Source: Boletus sp. NGJ (Eukaryota > Basidiomycota > Agaricomycetes > Boletales > Boletaceae). Taken from it: DNA of 39,739 bases. The position numbers were made by a program, and so were the translations under genes. The stretch lies in NCBI GenBank assembly GCA_019096195.1, contig JAGTXK010000093.1, positions 1-39,739 on the forward strand. The letters are read 5' to 3'. Under the pieces are notes generated by a model that saw only the letters and a program-made list of their open reading frames with translations, had not been told where the DNA came from and did no database searches. Shown here in pieces: positions 34,285-39,739 of the stretch (position 1 is the first letter of the stretch; each line of letters begins with the position of its first letter).

Positions 34285-36124
34285 TCACATGCACTCTTGA
34301 GTTGCATTACAGGCTGCGGTGTACTCAGCTTTACAAGTCGAAAGAGTGACACATTTCTGTTGGCGGGTGGCCCAGGTGACAGCCCCAGAACTGAGGTTGA
34401 AGCAGTAGCCACTGAGCAAGCATCTGGTGTCCAAACATGTGGCAAAGTCGGAGTCAGTGTAACCACAGAGACATGCAGAATTCTCCCCACCTAGTGTTAG
34501 GTGAACCATGCGAGTACCTTTGAGGTACTAGACAACCTGCTTTGTGGCCTCCCAATGTACTATATTCATCTATAGCAGTCAGAGAAATGACACAATTGTT
34601 GCACAGCATAGCAAATGTCAGGCCTGGATCCTAGTGTGATGTACATGAGGGACCCAACCAATGACCGATAGGGAATGCAGTTAAGCTTGGCTGTGAGGTC
34701 AGCATTTGGGATGTCTGTCAGTTTGGTCAAATGGATCTGGGGGTTCATGGGGATGTTGCAAGGGAAAGTGTTACTCAAGCCAAACTGTGCAATGACATGG
34801 TCAATGAGTGCTGTTTGAGAAAGGGAGATGGTTTGGGAGGGACGGTCCCATTTGATGGCGATTCCAACACAGAATTGGGCAGCACCATTGTCAGAGAATT
34901 TCCATACTGTTCTGAGTTTGTCCTTGAATTCCTTTAAGGCCTCTGGGAGGTTCCCTATCATGAAGAAATCGTTGACATGGATGGCCACTATTACAGTCTT
35001 GTTTTCATGTCGACGGTAGTACAGTAGATGCAGTGTTCACATGCTAGACAGGTAAATCTCCATGTGGTAAGTTGCGAGTTAAGGGTCTGATTCCATACAC
35101 AGCCTCCTTGTTTCATACTGTAGAGCGCCTTTTGGAGTTCCCAGATCCACCCCTCCTTTCTGGCTTCCTCGAAACTTTCGGGTTGTTCCATATAGCAAAC
35201 CTCATTGGGGTCTAGTACCCCATTCAGGTAGGCTGTTTTGATGTCGAGTTGTTCCATTTCCCAGTCAAGTGATGCTGCGATATATGCAAGGATGCGGAAG
35301 GACTCAAGGCAGGCAGTCGGTGAGGAGGTTTTTGTGTAGTCCTGGCCATATACTGCAGTGTATCCCCTGCATACGTACCGGGCCTTGAAGCATGCAGGGC
35401 GGTTATGTTCATCACATTTAAGTTTGAACACGGGGCACCCTCGCATGATCCTTCGACCTGGGGGTACATGTGAGCAAGGGACAAGTTTGTACACACCCAT
35501 GTCTCGAAGGGATGAAAACTCCTCCTCGAGGGTGTGACGCCACTCGTCTGCAAAGGGGGACTGTTGAGCCTCCATCCATGAGGAGGGATCATCAGGGCAA
35601 TGAGGGTTCAGGTCAATGGGCGAATCATCGGAAGTAATGAGAGTCTCCTTGTCAACGTCATCCTTATCTTCAGTTACAGTCAGGCCAGGAAGGTCCACAT
35701 CATTGGTGGGAGGCTCCGTCATACCCACAAAAGGCACACCAATGCTCTCACATAAACATTGTGAAGGTACAGGGCGCTGAGATGAGCGCCAAGGAGAGGT
35801 GGGTGCTCCATCGACGTGGGCAGCACCACCTCCAATCGGGTCGGGCACAGGTTGAGGGCTAATCGGAATGGCTGGCTTGATGCAAGGGGATCCGTGAGTT
35901 TGAGAGGATGTTTCATGAGATTCAATGAAGGAGATGTGGAAGGAGTTGAAACACCTTCCCACTCTCACGGTGGAATAAACGGTAACCAAGGGAATCCAGT
36001 GGGTATCCGATGAGGATGCACTCAATAGACCGGTCGTAAACTTTGGGGTTGTGGCTGTTCTGGATAAGAGCAAATGCTCGACAGCTGATTTCATGCAAAT
36101 GTGATAGGTCAGGTTTCTGGCCAA
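34285..36124 (-). pseudogene. Copia reverse transcriptase and RNase H, inactivated
   Basis: Relic of the RVT_2 polymerase and RNase H. The frame 36124-34991 holds WRHTLEEEFSSLRDMGVYKL, FKARYVCRGYTAVYGQDYTK and EMEQLDIKTAYLNGVLDPNE, which includes the first catalytic aspartate. After a frameshift, 34988-34566 continues IHVNDFFMIG where family members have Y-V-D-D, so the first aspartate of that pair is Asn. It then reads YRSLVGSLMYITLGSRPDIC. A further break leads to 34509-34285, the RNase H part: GYTDSDFATCLDTRCLLSGY and WATRQQKCVTLSTCKAEYTA. Several frame changes and the lost aspartate make it non-functional. Order and motifs are diagnostic of Ty1/copia. Confidence 0.93.
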
Positions 36125-37498
36125 ACCAGCATTCGAAAGGTGTAAGCCCAGACTGTGATTTTACAGGTGTCCTGTTTGTCAAATAGCAAGCAGTTAACAG
36201 GAATTCGTCCCAACGATTCACAGGTATGTTGCAGGCAGAGCGCATCACGCACAGGCCTTCTCCATAAGGATGTGGTGCACTTGCTTGACACAACCATTTT
36301 GAGTGGAAGTGTGTGGTGCAGTAAATTGATGAATGGTACCATGGGAGGCGAACCATTTGCGGAGGGCAGTGCATTTAAGCTCTCCATTGTCAGAACGTAA
36401 TATTCCAACATGAAGGGCACCCTCCTGTTTGCGGGCGTGTTCCCAGGCCAGAAACGTGTCGCATGCATCCAATTTAGCAGCCAGGGAGATGGACCAGCAG
36501 TAGGAGGAGTAGTCGTCGATGATGTTCAAAACATACTTGTTACCATGAGAGGACACGTGGTCCAGATGTTCCAAAAGGTCTACATTACAATTCCTAAATG
36601 ATGGTCTGATCTCAATCCCTGATGCACTTTTGGCACACTGCAATGTGTCTGTTTTCCTTTGATGCAGTGTTCACAAATCCCTGGGGGCAACCTCAAGGTT
36701 GGCATGAATACCTGTAGCACAGTTCTGTTTCAGTAGGTCGTACATGGCACAGAAGTTGGCATGGCCCAACTAGGAGTGCCAAGTCTCCAATGTCACCCCA
36801 CATGTCGCCAGCAGAGAGTGCTCCACCGAAAGTTCACCACCAGTAATCGAGTACAGCTGAGATGCTGTAAGAACGCCAGATAGGAGCCGAGAGCCAGTGC
36901 AGGAATTGACCCAGCAAGCACCTGCGGAGAAGTGAACGGTACCCTGGAAAGAGGCTGTGAGATGGGAGATGGAGATAAGATGCATAGTTGCTGTGGGAAC
37001 ATAAAGGACATCGTGGAGCGTCAGGTGAAGTCCCTTAGCGACCACAAGATGGATAGTGCCCAAACCAACAGCTTGAACAGATGATTCGCTGACACCATTG
37101 ATGTGGCGTGGCGTGATAGCGCGTAAGGTGTAGAAGTCACTTGCTTGGTTGCTAATGTGGACAGAAGCACCACTGTCGATGTAGAAAGGAGTGAGTGCAG
37201 GGTCGATCGCGGACGGTTGTCGCTGTGCAGGCGTGTTACAAGCAAGGGCAGAGGGATTGACTGGACATGAGTGAGTAGACCAGTCCAAAGAGGTGGTAGG
37301 AGGAGTCAAGACCAGCAAGGCATTAAGTTCGAAATTGTCACTGTCAGGTAGGGTGGCAATGTTAGCGAAGGGCGGGCTGTCACTCGCAAGCCCTACAAAC
37401 TCAACAGATGTAGGGGCCGGGACAGCGCTCCCGGTAAGTGGGGCAGAGTTGTTGGAAGACTGTGCCACGAATATGGCTTCGTGAGTCATGCTGTCCAA
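35922..37498 (-). pseudogene. Copia protease and integrase, inactivated
   Basis: The frame 37498-36770 carries the aspartic protease FYIDSGASVHISNQASDFY with its D-S-G active site and the usual downstream block LHDVLYVPTATMHLISIS. It is stopped just before the integrase zinc finger: TAG precedes LGHANFCAMYDLLKQNC. The integrase core follows in 36643-36245: NIIDDYSSYCWSISLAAKLD and ILRSDNGELKCTALRKWFAS contain the two aspartates. In NGCVKQVHHILMEKA the expected catalytic glutamate (V-E) is lysine. The frame 36374-35922 adds NRTPVKSQSGLTPFECWFG, a typical end of the core. Frame breaks separate these parts. Confidence 0.92.
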
Positions 37499-37656
37499 AA
37501 TGTATGCTCATCCGCTAGTGTCGTAATGAATGCCCAGTTTTGTGACCTTCGCAACAGTACCACCTCCCGGCTTGGGGTCTCGACCAGAGGTTCACTTTGC
37601 TCGCTTTTCAGCGATGATGGCATCCCTCTGGCCGGCGCGGCCCTTACCCTCATGCA

Positions 37657-38576
37657 CTAGCATTGATCTGTAGTATGTCCGTGTCCACCACAGTTTCCAC
37701 AACAGATGGAATGGCCCAGAGCGGAGCAAGTTGAACACTTCTTTGGGTTCCCTTTGTTGGTCTTTGTGGTGGTCGTGGCCAGGGCAAGAGACTGTTGTTT
37801 CCTTTCGCTGTCAAGTTGTTGTTGTTCCATTTCAAGGCAATGGAACACATGTGCACTAGTGTAAGGTTCATCGGTGGTGCTAGCATTGATACAGTCGGCA
37901 ATGTGGTTGCACAATGAGGGGAACTCGCTGGAGAGTGCATTCATAAGGATGATAAGGCAGAAGTCATCCTCTTTGGGGATGCCAATAGCATATATGCGGG
38001 CAACCAGGTCTCGAACCTTGGTGGCGACAGTAGTAAGACGGTCAGCTCATTGAAATTGGACCTCAAAAGCTTCTTGTATAAGGAGGATGTGGGCGACTGG
38101 TCCGAGTTTCTCGTGTCGAGCCTGTAAAGTGTCCCAAGCGATTTTGGCATTCGTGAGGCTACATGCAAGTGGTGTGCCTCTTCACGGGTGCATCTGGTTT
38201 CAATCATGCAGCAATAACGCACATATTGTTGAGTTCCCAGATTCTGGTGCCTAGGGTGTCATTGGGGCAAGCTTCAAGACCTAGGATGTAGCCGCCACAT
38301 GAGTTAAGGAGGAAATGGCGTCTCATCGCTTCGGACCATGTGAGCCAGTTGTGTTTGGCCATGTCAAGAGTTTCAATTTTCTCTGAGGTCGCTGAGACTG
38401 AGCTTGATCGCCTTGGGGGTTGATGTGGTAGGTATGGCAGGCCCTTGGCTATTGGAGTCTTCATCAGAAGAGCTCATGACGACAGTGGGTGTGTTCTGGG
38501 AGGTAGATGGGACTGGCACATTTTGGCTGTTCTTTGATGACGCTCTAGTTTTCCCTTTCAGCGTGTTTGTGTCCAT
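37657..38576 (-). pseudogene. Copia Gag with CCHC zinc knuckle, frameshifted
   Basis: Opens at the ATG 38576 with a Ser/Thr-rich head (MDTNTLKGKTRASSKNS). The frame changes near 38380 to KIETLDMAKHNWLTWSEAMR and FLLNSCGGYILGLEACPND, then again to ARHEKLGPVAHILLIQEA-like and LVARIYAIGIPKEDDFCLI-like sequence in shifted frames. The last part, 37944-37657, ends with CGNCGGHGHTTDQC, a perfect C-x2-C-x4-H-x4-C nucleocapsid knuckle. This is the capsid-nucleocapsid region of a copia element (UBN2-like). At least three frame changes disable it. Confidence 0.85.
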
Positions 38577-38726
38577 GCTGGTAGGATGGCCAGAGGGTCA
38601 GCGAGGTGTATGTATGCGTGCTGGGTCACGGGGTTCCCAAAAATGGGAGTTTGGGTTGAGGGTGTGCTCGAAGATCGCGTGCTGCTCTAGCAGGTGAGGG
38701 GAGGATGGTCCTTCAAGTCAGGACGT

Positions 38727-38740
38727 CAGGGCTCATAACC
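38727..38740 (-). other. Primer-binding site matching the tRNA-iMet anticodon arm
   Basis: On the element strand GGTTATGAGCCCTG starts at the first base after the 5' LTR. Its complement, CAGGGCTCATAACC on the plus strand, equals the anticodon-arm segment of fungal initiator tRNA-Met, with CAT as the anticodon. It does not match a tRNA 3' end. This is the arrangement known for Drosophila copia and yeast Ty5, which prime with a cleaved 5' half of tRNA-iMet. Confidence 0.85.
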
Positions 38741-39013
38741 TATAAGGACTAGAGCGGGAACACACTACTCTCAACACCGTAGTCATACAGAGTATATTGA
38801 CAATGCATACCTAGAGCAGGAACACGCTCTACATTACAGGATGAGTAAGATACAAATATGAAACGAATAATGGATACTCACACTCTCAACACTGTAGTCG
38901 TATGGAGTGAGGTGTGAGTGAGCGTTCTCGCAATATAAGTATGTATGCTTGGTTGATATGCCAAAGTCTAAATATGGTGGGATGGAGTGTTTGTTGGATC
39001 GCTCACTCCATCA
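38741..39013 (-). repeat. Right (5') LTR of the copia element, 273 bp, intact
   Basis: Uninterrupted partner of the split left LTR. In element orientation it begins TGATGGAGTG and ends CTTATA next to the primer-binding site. It contains an internally duplicated about 28-bp unit beginning ACTCTCAACA (38767-38794 and 38882-38909), plus a second short duplicated unit TAGAGCGGGAACAC/TAGAGCAGGAACAC. Confidence 0.93.
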
Positions 39014-39018
39014 CATAT
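39014..39018. repeat. Target-site duplication of copia element, right copy
   Basis: CATAT immediately after the right LTR, identical to 32529-32533. Confidence 0.85.
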
Positions 39019-39739
39019 ATGTTGTGATATTCTGAGATGGAGAACATGGTACCTGCACATTTTTCATTGAAATAGGTTTCATCAATGTTCTAAATGGAAT
39101 TACAAAATTCTAAGTAGATAGGACTCTGCCTATGGGTGCTGGGTATCTCCAAATCAAATCTGGAATGCCTCTACCCAGAACTGAAAGCAGGGGAGATGAA
39201 ACAAACATATGAAAAGCATGGAAAAGGGGTTAAAGAATGTAGAGATATAGAAAACATACAATTATACATTGAATATCAACTTGGAAGCAGTTATGACAGT
39301 TCTTATATATATATATATATATAGTAGGAGTGGTAGATATGAATAGGATAAAATGATTCCCACGATTAGGACTGAGTTCACACAAGTGGGATGTGAGGGA
39401 ACAAAAGGTGCAGAACTCTTAATAGCCCCCTCTGGTAGCCTCTGTACTTCTACTAGAGTGCTCTATTGATTTTATAAGCTATTTACTCATCTTCAATATG
39501 AGGGGATAGTCCCTCGATATTCTGGTGTTGTACTCCTCACTGCCATACTATATGTTCAGCTGGATGTAGCTTGTACCCCATATTTTGGTATATAGCTTAC
39601 TTAAGCTCAACAATATATCTTATCATCCTGTCATATTATATGTTGTTTCATTCCTTTTTTAACAATGTTATGTGTCAAAAATGCAAAATTCAGCAAAGCT
39701 CCTATCCATTAGCCTTTAGGTAAATACATATAGTGAGAG
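39019..39739. other. AT-rich right flank with TA microsatellite
   Basis: AT-rich sequence beyond the retrotransposon. A (TA)n microsatellite of about 20 nt lies at about 39303-39323. The frame 39136-39324 shows no domain. This is the pre-insertion host sequence that continues from 32528 on the other side of the element. Confidence 0.5.

Larger units (their letters stand above)
32534..39013 (-). mobile_element. Degenerate Ty1/copia LTR retrotransposon
   Basis: A complete but decayed element read from the minus strand. It is bounded by two about 270-bp LTRs and a perfect CATAT target duplication. Moving inward from the right (5') LTR, a primer-binding site touches the LTR. Gag with a CCHC knuckle, protease, integrase, reverse transcriptase and RNase H relics follow in copia order (integrase before RT), and a polypurine tract touches the left (3') LTR. 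In element orientation the LTRs begin TGTTGGAG (left) or TGATGGAG (right) and end CTTATA. Without the nested 1049-bp insertion and its duplication the element is about 5.4 kb, a normal copia size. Frameshifts, stops and lost catalytic residues show it cannot move on its own. Confidence 0.97.

Noticed and set aside
39303-39323. TA repeat considered as a regulatory or origin element
   Set aside because: Simple microsatellite in AT-rich flank with no supporting context.

Overview
The window is nuclear DNA of a filamentous basidiomycete, most likely an Agaricomycete. The evidence is dense, intron-rich genes with 47-65 nt introns, a DUF6533 membrane protein (a family expanded in mushroom-forming fungi), and clear fungal orthologues on both strands. 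A gene-dense core of about 30 kb (about 1.7-31.5 kb) lies between two AT-rich, gene-poor, repeat-bearing flanks (1-1.7 kb and 31.5-39.7 kb). I rebuilt exon structures by hand from splice signals and reading-frame phase. For AKR1, GPHR, FES1, RPP14, the 704-residue and the 499-residue membrane proteins and the 264-residue unknown protein, all exons sum to an intact frame.

Core, in order: CHO2 phosphatidylethanolamine methyltransferase (-), ornithine aminotransferase (-), a DHHC palmitoyltransferase (-), the RNase P/MRP subunit Rpp14 (+), the neddylation ligase DCN1 (-), a proline-rich unknown protein (-), the exosome cofactor MPP6 (+), a multi-pass membrane protein with a long Ser-rich tail (-), the Hsp70 exchange factor FES1 (-), another multi-pass membrane protein (+), the Golgi pH regulator GPHR (-), the ankyrin-DHHC palmitoyltransferase AKR1 (+) and a DUF6533 membrane protein (-). 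Most are housekeeping genes. Endomembrane functions recur: phospholipid methylation, two palmitoyltransferases and a Golgi anion channel. GPHR and AKR1 are divergent, with 145 bp between their start codons.

Right flank: a degenerate Ty1/copia retrotransposon on the minus strand occupies 32534-39013. It has a perfect 5-bp target duplication, two about 270-bp LTRs, a polypurine tract, and a primer-binding site matching the anticodon arm of initiator tRNA-Met, the half-tRNA priming mode known from Drosophila copia and yeast Ty5. Its left LTR is split by a second, 1049-bp LTR-like insertion that looks like a solo LTR. Differences between the two copia LTRs are mostly at former CpG sites, often CA in one copy and TG in the other. 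Two catalytic codons of the element also appear lost by CpG decay. This points to methylation-driven silencing and decay.

I found no CRISPR array, tRNA or rRNA, and no gene cluster that I would call a new defence or biosynthetic system. The most interesting signals are the transposon's priming site, its CpG-decay record and the nested LTR, plus several unfamiliar conserved-looking proteins and unusual splice structures.
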